Shown here: positions 1 to 4,578 of the stretch, piece by piece
How the letters are laid out: every line of letters starts with the position of its first letter
Numbering within the stretch: the stretch's first letter is position 1
Source: VFHP01 sp964443385
Lineage (GTDB): Bacteria > Chloroflexota > Dehalococcoidia > Lucifugimonadales > UBA2985
Direction: 5' to 3'
NCBI GenBank assembly: GCA_964443385.1
Contig: CAYUCO010000039.1
Coordinates: forward strand, 1-6,737
DNA length: 6,737 bases
The notes under the pieces: model-generated
What the model saw: the letters and a program-made list of their open reading frames with translations, nothing else
What the model was told of the DNA's origin: nothing
Database searches by the model: none
Position numbers and translations under genes: made by a program

Positions 1-398
1 TTCAACAGTCTTTCATATGCAAAGTTTCCACAGTTCTCACCAATAGAAAATTCTTTTTCCTCTGGAATTATATGGTGAAAGTCAAAACCGGCTGGACATC
101 TATCGTATCCACAAGTGACACATTTTCCCCCAAAATGTTCAATCAGTAGTTTTTTGTACTTGCGCCCTCTTGCCCGTTTTTCCTCTGCTTTTCTTTCTCG
201 GAAAAATTCTTGTTCATTTAATGTTTTAAATCTTATCTTACTGTATGTAGAACAGCATTTTTTACACCAAGCGTGAAAACCATCTATAGCAGCTTTTTGC
301 CTGTAAAAACTTTCAGGCGTAGCTGGCTTCTCTTTGTCGCATTTAGTACATTTTCTAGTTGTCAAAACTCGAACAGGCCATTCGTCAGGCTTTTTCAT
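1..398 (-). CDS. HNH endonuclease-like protein, 3' end beyond window
   Basis: Reading leftward from an ATG at 398, 132 codons stay open to the window edge, so the C-terminus is missing. The N-terminal part has a CTKC...CKKC cysteine arrangement (residues about 17-45) typical of a small zinc-binding knuckle. A basic helical linker rich in K, R and E follows. Then comes CVTCGYDRC and FDFHHIIPEEKEF, the CxxC plus HH signature of the HNH/McrA nuclease superfamily, in which the second His activates water and the first contributes to metal binding. Many phages carry such free-standing HNH proteins, as homing-type nucleases or as packaging or recombination helpers. Which role applies here cannot be decided. 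The start has no strong ribosome site; the stop of a possible small upstream ORF lies 4 bases before it, suggesting translational coupling. The frame stays open upstream to another ATG at 475, but that extension reads as non-conserved hydrophobic sequence. Confidence 0.75.
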   Translation of the reverse strand, partial: MKKPDEWPVRVLTTRKCTKCDKEKPATPESFYRQKAAIDGFHAWCKKCCSTYSKIRFKTLNEQEFFRERKAEEKRARGRKYKKLLIEHFGGKCVTCGYDRCPAGFDFHHIIPEEKEFSIGENCGNFAYERLL

Positions 399-402
399 TA
401 CT

Positions 403-564
403 CTACTTTTCAAAAGAAAAAAGACACACAGATAACCACAATAAAAATTCTGTTTCGTATGCTGGATGAAAACCATTAAGCAATGCAAAGATTAAAGCTC
501 CAAACATTGCGACATTGGCAGCAGAACGAAAAGAAAACTTTAAACCAAGGTCTAGTCTAGACAA
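403..564 (-). CDS. possible small membrane protein after the tRNA
   Basis: This open frame of 53 codons (TTG at 564 to TAG at 403) fills the gap between the tRNA and the HNH-like gene. The product would have a hydrophobic stretch around ANVAMFGALIFALLNGF and a second, shorter one around FLLWLSVCLFSF, so one or two membrane segments. The TAG lies 4 bases before the HNH-like start, which fits the tight packing elsewhere. The start is uncertain. TTG at 564 has only the GGGGG of the tRNA 3' end at a suitable distance, and the first ATG (507) has no visible ribosome site and would give 34 residues. I do not recognise the protein. It is supported by its hydrophobic pattern and spacing only and could be non-coding tRNA trailer. 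Confidence 0.35.
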   Translation of the reverse strand: MSRLDLGLKFSFRSAANVAMFGALIFALLNGFHPAYETEFLLWLSVCLFSFEK

Positions 565-570
565 ATCAAG

Positions 571-642
571 TACCCCCGGTGAGAGTCGAACTCACGTTAC
601 CGCTTTATAAGAACGGCGTTCTAACCGTTGAACTACGGGGGC
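571..642 (-). tRNA. tRNA-Ile, anticodon UAU
   Basis: A full 72-nt cloverleaf can be drawn on the minus strand. The acceptor stem is GCCCCCG/CGGGGGT (the first pair is G:U), followed by T8 and A9. The D stem is GTTC/GAAC with an 8-base loop containing GG, and the anticodon stem is CCGTT/AGCGG with loop CTTATAA. The T stem is GTGAG/CTCAC with loop TTCGACT, which fits the TTCRANY rule. The discriminator is A and no CCA is encoded. Loop positions 34-36 are TAT, so the anticodon is UAU and it should read AUA (Ile). It starts 7 bases after the guaC stop, so it is probably cut out of the same transcript. AUA codons are common in this window; for example GuaC encodes the two Ile of the DIVKIG segment with ATA. 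Confidence 0.9.
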
Positions 643-649
643 AAGTTTC

Positions 650-1672
650 TTAATGTGTGCGATTAACTCTCACAAAAGTCGCACACTTAGGAAGGTCTTT
701 TAGAGTTCTTGCTCCAACATATGCGCAAGCACTCCGTATACCCCCAGCTATTTCCTGTATAGTATCTTTTACTGGACCTTTGTAATCAACAGACTTCATT
801 GTTCCCTCTGAAGCCTTATAGGTCGCCATTCCACCACTATGTTTATTCATAGCCGTCTCACTAGACATACCATAAAAACTTAACGATTTTTTAGAACCAC
901 CGCAATAGGTCCAATCTCCATCACACTCATCAGTACCGGCCAACATGCCACCAAGCATTACAAAGTCTGCTCCAGCGGCAAAAGCCTTAACGACATCTCC
1001 AGCTTCCACACATCCCCCATCAGCACAGATGTGACCGCTAAGTCCATGAGCGGCGTCTGCGCACTCTATGATAGCAGAAAGTTGTGGATAGCCGCAACCC
1101 GTAATTTTTCTGGTTGTGCAAACGCTTCCCGGTCCAATTCCTATCTTTACTATATCTGCCCCACCACTAATAAGTAATTCACTAACCATTTCTGGTGTAC
1201 AAACATTACCAGCCATAATAATTGAATGGGGAAAATTGTCTCTGATTCTTTTAACGTGGTCAACAAAAACTTTTTGATAACCATTTGCAACATCAATACA
1301 TATCTTATACACTTCTGACCAGCCGGGGTCTAGAATACTGGTTAGTTTCTCTACTTCTTCTTCTTTGATACCTATTGTATAAAAAGTATTTAGTCTGGTT
1401 CCTTTGCCAAAGAAATCAATAAGATCGTCTAAACTATAATGCTTATGTAAGCATGTCTGCATTCTTTCCTGTTCCAGTTGCTCCGACATGGCAAAAGTAC
1501 CAACAGTATCCATGTTGGCAGCAATTATAGGAACAATAGTTTCAGTTACGCCAGAGTTTAGATAGCGATATGTCTTCTCAATATTAACACCAGACCTACT
1601 GGTTAAAGTAGACCGCTTTGGTCTAATTAAAACATCGCTAAAGTCTAGCTTGATGCCATCTTCGACAATCAT
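650..1672 (-). CDS. guaC: GMP reductase
   Basis: GMP reductase catalyses the NADPH-dependent deamination of GMP to IMP plus ammonia, returning guanine nucleotides to the pool that feeds AMP. The 340-residue product is close to the usual bacterial GuaC length (E. coli 347) and aligns along its length from memory. It has FSDVLIRPKRSTL near residue 11, PIIAANMDTVGTF at 48-60, and the IMPDH/GMPR signature GIGPGSVCTTR at 178-188 with the catalytic Cys185 and neighbouring Thr187. GGCVEAGDVVKAFAAGADF lies at 219-237, FYGMSSETAM at 266-275 and the catalytic Glu289 in YKASEG. No CBS domains are present and the length is too short for IMP dehydrogenase, which favours reductase. The ATG overlaps the stop of the 66-residue gene by 4 bases and the tRNA follows 7 bases after the TAA. 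All key residues seem intact, so activity is expected. This is a cytoplasmic enzyme, here probably a phage-borne metabolic gene. Confidence 0.95.
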   Translation of the reverse strand: MIVEDGIKLDFSDVLIRPKRSTLTSRSGVNIEKTYRYLNSGVTETIVPIIAANMDTVGTFAMSEQLEQERMQTCLHKHYSLDDLIDFFGKGTRLNTFYTIGIKEEEVEKLTSILDPGWSEVYKICIDVANGYQKVFVDHVKRIRDNFPHSIIMAGNVCTPEMVSELLISGGADIVKIGIGPGSVCTTRKITGCGYPQLSAIIECADAAHGLSGHICADGGCVEAGDVVKAFAAGADFVMLGGMLAGTDECDGDWTYCGGSKKSLSFYGMSSETAMNKHSGGMATYKASEGTMKSVDYKGPVKDTIQEIAGGIRSACAYVGARTLKDLPKCATFVRVNRTH

Positions 1673-1869
1673 TTTTCTGACTCTAAACTATTAATTATTT
1701 TTTTCAACTCGTCAGATGTCATTATCACATTTTGTTTACTTAATATTTTATTGTCGTCAAACCAAGTCTGAATAAAAGACACTTCCTGTCCACCATGAGA
1801 ACCATACACTTTGGTTTCCCAAAAGAAGTCTCCCATACTCTCGTGGCAAGTATATATCAGTTTGCTCAT
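1669..1869 (-). CDS. small protein of unknown function between aldolase and guaC
   Basis: A 66-residue protein, starting MSKLIYTCHESMGDFFWETK and ending in a charged helix-like DELKKIINSLESEK. I do not recognise a family. There is no signal peptide or membrane segment, and the composition is mixed with several aromatic residues in the middle (FIQTWFDD). Coding status rests on the packing. Its ATG overlaps the aldolase TGA by 4 bases (ATGA), and its own TGA overlaps the guaC ATG in the same way. There is no separate ribosome site, so translation probably depends on termination of the aldolase gene. The unbroken coupling suggests it is made together with the two enzymes, but nothing in the sequence ties it to their chemistry. 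Confidence 0.75.
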   Translation of the reverse strand: MSKLIYTCHESMGDFFWETKVYGSHGGQEVSFIQTWFDDNKILSKQNVIMTSDELKKIINSLESEK

Positions 1870-2936
1870 GACTGATTCATAGATGCTGGAAAGCCCGTGG
1901 TTTGGACTTGCTCAACAACTTCCTTTTCAGGAGCAACATATTGTCCTAGAGATGCAGAAGAACATTCAGATGCTCTCTTTATAATTTCTTTTTGAGATTC
2001 TTCCACTGAAACAGATGCCCACGCTTTAAGCGCTGGACCTTGAAGTTCTCTACCGAAAGAGAATGATGTATACCAAGGAAGATTTCCAACTTGATTAATT
2101 GCATTTAGATTGGTCACTGCTACGCCATCCGCTTGACCGCCGCTAAGAAATGCAATCATCCTAACACATGCGGGAACAGACTTTTTCAGACAATGAATTG
2201 TTGCCTCTGCAACTTGCTCTGTTGTAGCTTTCTGTTCTTCTTTTGAGGTATAACCAGACACAATCATATTAGGCTTCAAGATAAGAGAGTCTGCGTCAAC
2301 CCCGTATTCTCTGAGCTTTGAAAACATATCATTTATAACAAAGTCTGTGGTCTGATAAGAAGCATACATAGGATGCTCGCCATCCATTAAGACTTCAGGC
2401 TCAAGAATAGGAACAATACCTAGCTCTTGGCATTTCCTAGCATAGATTGCAAGAAACATATTGTTAATCTCAATAACATCCCTGCTACTCTTTGGTGCTA
2501 GGACCGCTCTCCATTTAGCGAACGAAGCCCCCAGCGTCTTGTATTCCTTAAGTCTTTCGGAAAGACCATCTAGTCCTTCAGTAATTGTTTCAACGAATGG
2601 CTCATTGCTCCCACAGCAAGCACCCTGTTCTCTGTAAGGCTTTGCACCTTTATCAACTTTAATACCTAGCTTAATGCCCTTGTCAATAAGCGGTTGAACT
2701 GTCTCTGGATTTCTAATAGTCTCATCAAATAGAATTACTCCGCTAATAAAGTTTTCTAAACCATCTGATGAAAATATTGTATTTCTGTAATGATGCCTAC
2801 TCTCAGGGGTTGATTCAACTGATACAGAAGCAAACCTTTTTTCTATAGTCGGAGTGCTTTCATCGGCAGCTAAAATCCCTTTTCCTTCAAAAACAATTGA
2901 GTTAAGTGTTTCTTGTGTTTCTTGTTGTGGATTCAT
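1866..2936 (-). CDS. class I fructose-bisphosphate aldolase
   Basis: This enzyme cleaves fructose 1,6-bisphosphate to dihydroxyacetone phosphate and glyceraldehyde 3-phosphate, or runs in reverse, through a lysine Schiff base without metal. Members of the family can also make sedoheptulose 1,7-bisphosphate. The 356-residue product has the whole motif series of the roughly 360-residue animal/plant-type family: GKGILAADESTPTIEKRF (Asp25), KVDKGAKP (Lys96), ASFAKWRAVL (Lys141), PILEPEVLMDG (Glu179, Glu181), LILKPNMIVSG with the Schiff-base Lys221, FLSGGQ near 263-268, and SFSFGRELQGPALKAW with the phosphate-binding Arg296. The C-terminus ends NQS instead of the Tyr that closes the vertebrate enzymes. 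The ATG has a good GAGAGGA ribosome site about 6 bases upstream, placed right over the TAG of the deaminase gene. It is flanked by nucleotide-metabolism genes on a phage-like segment, so it is likely an auxiliary metabolic gene acquired from a cell. Confidence 0.95.
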   Translation of the reverse strand: MNPQQETQETLNSIVFEGKGILAADESTPTIEKRFASVSVESTPESRHHYRNTIFSSDGLENFISGVILFDETIRNPETVQPLIDKGIKLGIKVDKGAKPYREQGACCGSNEPFVETITEGLDGLSERLKEYKTLGASFAKWRAVLAPKSSRDVIEINNMFLAIYARKCQELGIVPILEPEVLMDGEHPMYASYQTTDFVINDMFSKLREYGVDADSLILKPNMIVSGYTSKEEQKATTEQVAEATIHCLKKSVPACVRMIAFLSGGQADGVAVTNLNAINQVGNLPWYTSFSFGRELQGPALKAWASVSVEESQKEIIKRASECSSASLGQYVAPEKEVVEQVQTTGFPASMNQS

Positions 2937-2947
2937 AATTATCCTCT

Positions 2948-3361
2948 CTATAATTTTATTACTTTACCCTGTTTTGTAGAGTGCCACACCTTGTCTACTC
3001 CTAATGCAGACAATATATTACTACAGCTTGGACACGGCTTACTGTTTCTAAGCTCGCCGCTTGAGTTTATTCTTAGAACGACAACTTTCATCTTTGAGTC
3101 GATGTAATACTTTCCCCACAGTTTACTAAGCATATCAACTTCTGCGTGCAGATACGGATACTGCATTTGTTTTTTGTTACCAAACCTCTTTGCAAACCAC
3201 ATGGCCTTGGCGTTAGTCTTATCTGGATCGTTCTGTCCGATGGACAATAATTTGCTAGACCTCCACGCAAAAGAGAAGTGGTAGGTTCTATACTTTCTCT
3301 TTTCACTGTACGCTGTTGGAAAAAGTGAGTGGGCTAGAGTTATTGAACGGTCAACTATCAT
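2948..3361 (-). CDS. zinc-dependent nucleotide deaminase-like protein
   Basis: A 137-residue protein with the cytidine/deoxycytidylate deaminase fold signature: HAE at 72-74 (zinc-binding His72, proton-shuttling Glu74) followed by PCPSC at 109-113 (zinc-binding Cys110 and Cys113). The strand between them, MKVVVLRINSSGELRNSKPC, also fits this superfamily. Likely substrates are a cytosine nucleotide or a base in nucleic acid. The exact substrate cannot be read from the motifs, and the protein lacks the longer C-terminus usual for phage dCMP deaminases. It is the first gene after the promoter near 3459-3486 and its TAG sits 11 bases before the aldolase ATG. The start is the only possible one: no ATG, GTG or TTG occurs in frame between an upstream TGA and 3361. 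It lacks a Shine-Dalgarno sequence, which is unusual here. If TAG were read through, only two more codons precede a TAA. Confidence 0.82.
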   Translation of the reverse strand: MIVDRSITLAHSLFPTAYSEKRKYRTYHFSFAWRSSKLLSIGQNDPDKTNAKAMWFAKRFGNKKQMQYPYLHAEVDMLSKLWGKYYIDSKMKVVVLRINSSGELRNSKPCPSCSNILSALGVDKVWHSTKQGKVIKL

Positions 3362-3458
3362 TTTATTTGGGCAAGGATGTATGAAATAAAGGAGAGCGAA
3401 ACACGGAATTTTAGACCAATTTAATTCACTCCCTCACATCTTTCGCCGCCGTCCCCCT

Positions 3459-3486
3459 AGTTTATTGTAGATTTTTGCTCTGTCAA
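3459..3486 (-). promoter_or_regulatory. sigma70-like promoter for deaminase-aldolase-guaC cassette
   Basis: On the minus strand a perfect -35 box TTGACA (3486-3481) is followed after 16 bases by TAAACT (3464-3459), 4 of 6 matches to TATAAT. It points at the deaminase gene. Transcription would begin near 3452, giving a leader of about 90 bases with no genes. The leader contains a GC-rich start (GGGGGACGGCGGCG) and a possible 6-bp long-range pairing, GCGAAA with TTTCGC. Position in the only sizeable non-coding gap supports it; the weak -10 and 16-base spacer are the weaknesses. Confidence 0.55.
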
Positions 3487-3511
3487 GATAAAAATTTTAC
3501 TTTTTCGGATT

Positions 3512-3532
3512 GTGATTTTCTTAAAAAATCAC
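3512..3532. repeat. AT-rich inverted repeat upstream of promoter
   Basis: GTGATTTT and AAAATCAC form an 8-bp perfect inverted repeat around a 5-base centre. It lies 25 bases upstream of the -35 box of the promoter at 3459-3486. It is not followed by a clean T-run on either strand, so a simple terminator is not supported. It could be an operator-like site or a weak transcript hairpin. Confidence 0.35.
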
Positions 3533-3572
3533 CTGACGATAAATAATTAATAACCGACTCTATAAACGCCAA

Positions 3573-3600
3573 TGGAGACAGGCATTTCTACCCGTCTCCA
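3573..3600 (-). terminator. hairpin ending the upstream operon (terminator or 3' end stabiliser)
   Basis: In minus-strand RNA, UGGAGACGGG pairs with CCUGUCUCCA to give 10 uninterrupted base pairs (one of them G:U) closing an 8-base loop. On the plus strand the same position is an A:C mismatch, so the structure favours the minus-strand transcript. It starts 54 bases after the TAG of the 105-residue gene and before the next promoter, where a terminator is expected. It is not followed by a T-run (TTGGCGTTTATAG), so it is not a textbook intrinsic terminator; RNA 3'-end protection is an alternative. Confidence 0.5.
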
Positions 3601-3653
3601 CTGACGCATCTAACCGTAACGGATAGAACACTGGCCCCCGTTAGCTTTTGGTG

Positions 3654-3971
3654 CTAAACACCAAGAACCTGTCGGATCTTTCCTCGAAGCACCTGTCCAT
3701 TTCCTCGGTTCGAGGCAGCCTTCGCTGCCTGACTAACATTTGAGGCTAGCGTTGCGGTGATACCTAGCTTAGAAGCAGCACTCTTCCTGCCTCTACAGGT
3801 AGAAGCATAAGTGCCTTGTCCAGTCGAACGACAAACTGCTGTCAGTGGGTCGAACTTCTTACCCCTAGTCTTACCATTCTTGGCAGTACCAACAATAGTC
3901 TTGCCTTCCAGAGTCCAGCTATAAGACTTAGTTGTCTGTGATAGAGCCAGTAGAAATTGTGTCTCAGTCAT
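3654..3971 (-). CDS. basic phage protein of unknown function, 105 residues
   Basis: A 105-residue, strongly basic product with very few acidic residues. The layout is an N-terminal FLLALSQTT stretch, a short beta-like part with W19 and GKTIVGTAKNGKTRGKKF (23-40), then DPLTAVCRS (41-49), and an Ala-rich helical C-terminal half (AASKLGITATLASNVSQAAK). From memory this resembles a loosely conserved set of small phage proteins with a (C/D)P(I/L)TAV motif followed by an AAxxLG helix; I know of no assigned function. The positive charge would suit nucleic-acid contact, which is inference only. The start has a GGAGAAGG site and overlaps the stop of the 50-residue gene by 8 bases. It ends with TAG and is the last gene before the non-coding junction. 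Transcription is likely from the promoter at 4151-4179. Confidence 0.75.
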   Translation of the reverse strand: MTETQFLLALSQTTKSYSWTLEGKTIVGTAKNGKTRGKKFDPLTAVCRSTGQGTYASTCRGRKSAASKLGITATLASNVSQAAKAASNRGNGQVLRGKIRQVLGV

Positions 3972-4116
3972 TTCCTTCTCCTTTAAGTTCCTTAAGGTCT
4001 TCTTCCATACACTCAGCTAGGTGCGCCTCAAGTGCCGCAACCTGCTTTTTCAACTCTGCGATTCTAGAGGCGATATTGTCCATATAACCTCTAGCCATTT
4101 CTTCTACAGTAGGCAT
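3964..4116 (-). CDS. 50-residue coiled-coil protein
   Basis: The ATG at 4116 is chosen because AAAGGAG lies 7 to 8 bases upstream, the best ribosome site in this area. An in-frame ATG at 4179 would add 21 residues overlapping the upstream gene and has no such site. The product has 50 residues. From about residue 10 to 45 it is one amphipathic, charged helix (IASRIAELKKQVAALEAHLA) with hydrophobic residues at heptad-like spacing, so a dimerising coiled coil is likely. No enzyme or DNA-binding motif is visible and the family is unknown. It overlaps the 105-residue gene by 8 bases, so the two are probably made together; a scaffold, inhibitor or adaptor role would be guesswork. Confidence 0.75.
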   Translation of the reverse strand: MPTVEEMARGYMDNIASRIAELKKQVAALEAHLAECMEEDLKELKGEGND

Positions 4117-4150
4117 ATTAACTCCTTTGTTTCGGGCCGAAGCATAGTGT

Positions 4151-4179
4151 ATTATACCGTCAGTTGTCATAAATTGCAA
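4151..4179 (-). promoter_or_regulatory. sigma70-like promoter inside the end of the 84-residue gene
   Basis: On the minus strand TTGCAA (4179-4174, 4 of 6 to TTGACA) is followed after exactly 17 bases by a perfect TATAAT (4156-4151). Transcription would begin near 4144, about 28 bases before the ATG at 4116 and its strong AAAGGAG site. The arrangement is ideal for separate, high expression of the 50- and 105-residue genes. Part of the element lies within the last codons of the 84-residue gene. Confidence 0.6.
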
Positions 4180-4414
4180 AAGTATTTTTCACGATTTCCA
4201 CTCGGTCCCGCTGTGCTTTTGTTTTGCTTGGCAGGTCTTCGGTCTGACATCCTAATCTACACGCTACCAAAGCAAGCTCAAGACAAGTCATCTTACTAAA
4301 CCCGTTGTCTAGTAAGTCAGACGCCAAGTCATTCAATCTTGAGCTATCCGACATGATATTCATTACTATACTTAAGTACTCATCCTTATCTGCCGGTCTT
4401 CCTTTTTTATTCAT
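4160..4414 (-). CDS. unknown 84-residue protein
   Basis: An 84-residue product starting MNKKGRPADKDEYLSIV. The sequence is mostly predicted-helical by eye, with a hydrophobic middle containing three Cys residues (MTCLELALVACRLGCQ) and a charged segment near the end (KTKAQRDRVEIVKN). I do not recognise the family, and the Cys spacing does not form a standard zinc motif. The ATG shares ATGA with the stop of the upstream membrane-protein gene. GGGAG lies 7 bases upstream and GAGG closer still, so the start is well supported. The last codons of the gene carry the promoter at 4151-4179. Confidence 0.72.
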   Translation of the reverse strand: MNKKGRPADKDEYLSIVMNIMSDSSRLNDLASDLLDNGFSKMTCLELALVACRLGCQTEDLPSKTKAQRDRVEIVKNTFAIYDN

Positions 4415-4578
4415 ACCTCAACTCCCAGCTTACAAAACAGAAACCATCCAACTCCTAAACCGGACAGAAAAACTATCCCGTTACAAAAACCTATAATCAT
4501 GAAATCCAATATGTCATATTTTCTCATCGCTCTATTCTCAAATCCGGTACGTTCTGGTAATACATTCTCATCTTCCAT
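4411..4578 (-). CDS. 55-residue single-pass membrane protein
   Basis: The ATG at 4578 has TGAGGA 5 bases upstream and runs 55 codons to a TGA that overlaps the next ATG. The first 23 residues are polar and charged (MEDENVLPERTGFENRAMRK). They are followed by a long hydrophobic segment at about 25-49 (FMIIGFCNGIVFLSGLGVGW and on) and a very short tail, KLGVEV. This predicts one membrane-spanning helix with Gly-rich packing positions and no cleavable signal. Function is unknown; small phage membrane proteins may act in lysis timing, exclusion of other phages or host takeover, but no motif points to any of these. Its first 11 bases overlap the read-through 3' end of the cupin gene. Confidence 0.72.
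   Translation of the reverse strand: MEDENVLPERTGFENRAMRKYDILDFMIIGFCNGIVFLSGLGVGWFLFCKLGVEV

Noticed and set aside
273..479. Plus-strand open frame of 68 codons
   Set aside because: It lies opposite the HNH-like gene and the small hydrophobic frame, lacks a ribosome site and shows no family motif.
550..562. Short palindrome GTCTAG-T-CTAGAC next to the tRNA 3' end
   Set aside because: Six-base arms with a one-base centre cannot form a normal RNA hairpin and there is no second copy, so neither terminator nor attachment site is supported.
650..1672. IMP dehydrogenase instead of GMP reductase
   Set aside because: It is too short, lacks the CBS insertion and matches GuaC-specific stretches such as DVLIRPKRSTL and FYGMSSE.
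3088..3306. Minus-strand frame of 72 codons within the deaminase gene
   Set aside because: The other frame carries the HAE and PCPSC deaminase motifs; this one is a shadow.
4117..4179. Longer 71-residue version of the coiled-coil protein from ATG 4179
   Set aside because: AAAGGAG sits correctly before ATG 4116, the extra part overlaps the upstream gene, and it covers the predicted promoter.
4305..4496. Plus-strand frame of 63 codons opposite the 84- and 55-residue genes
   Set aside because: The minus-strand genes have ribosome sites and an ATGA overlap; this frame has neither motif nor signals.
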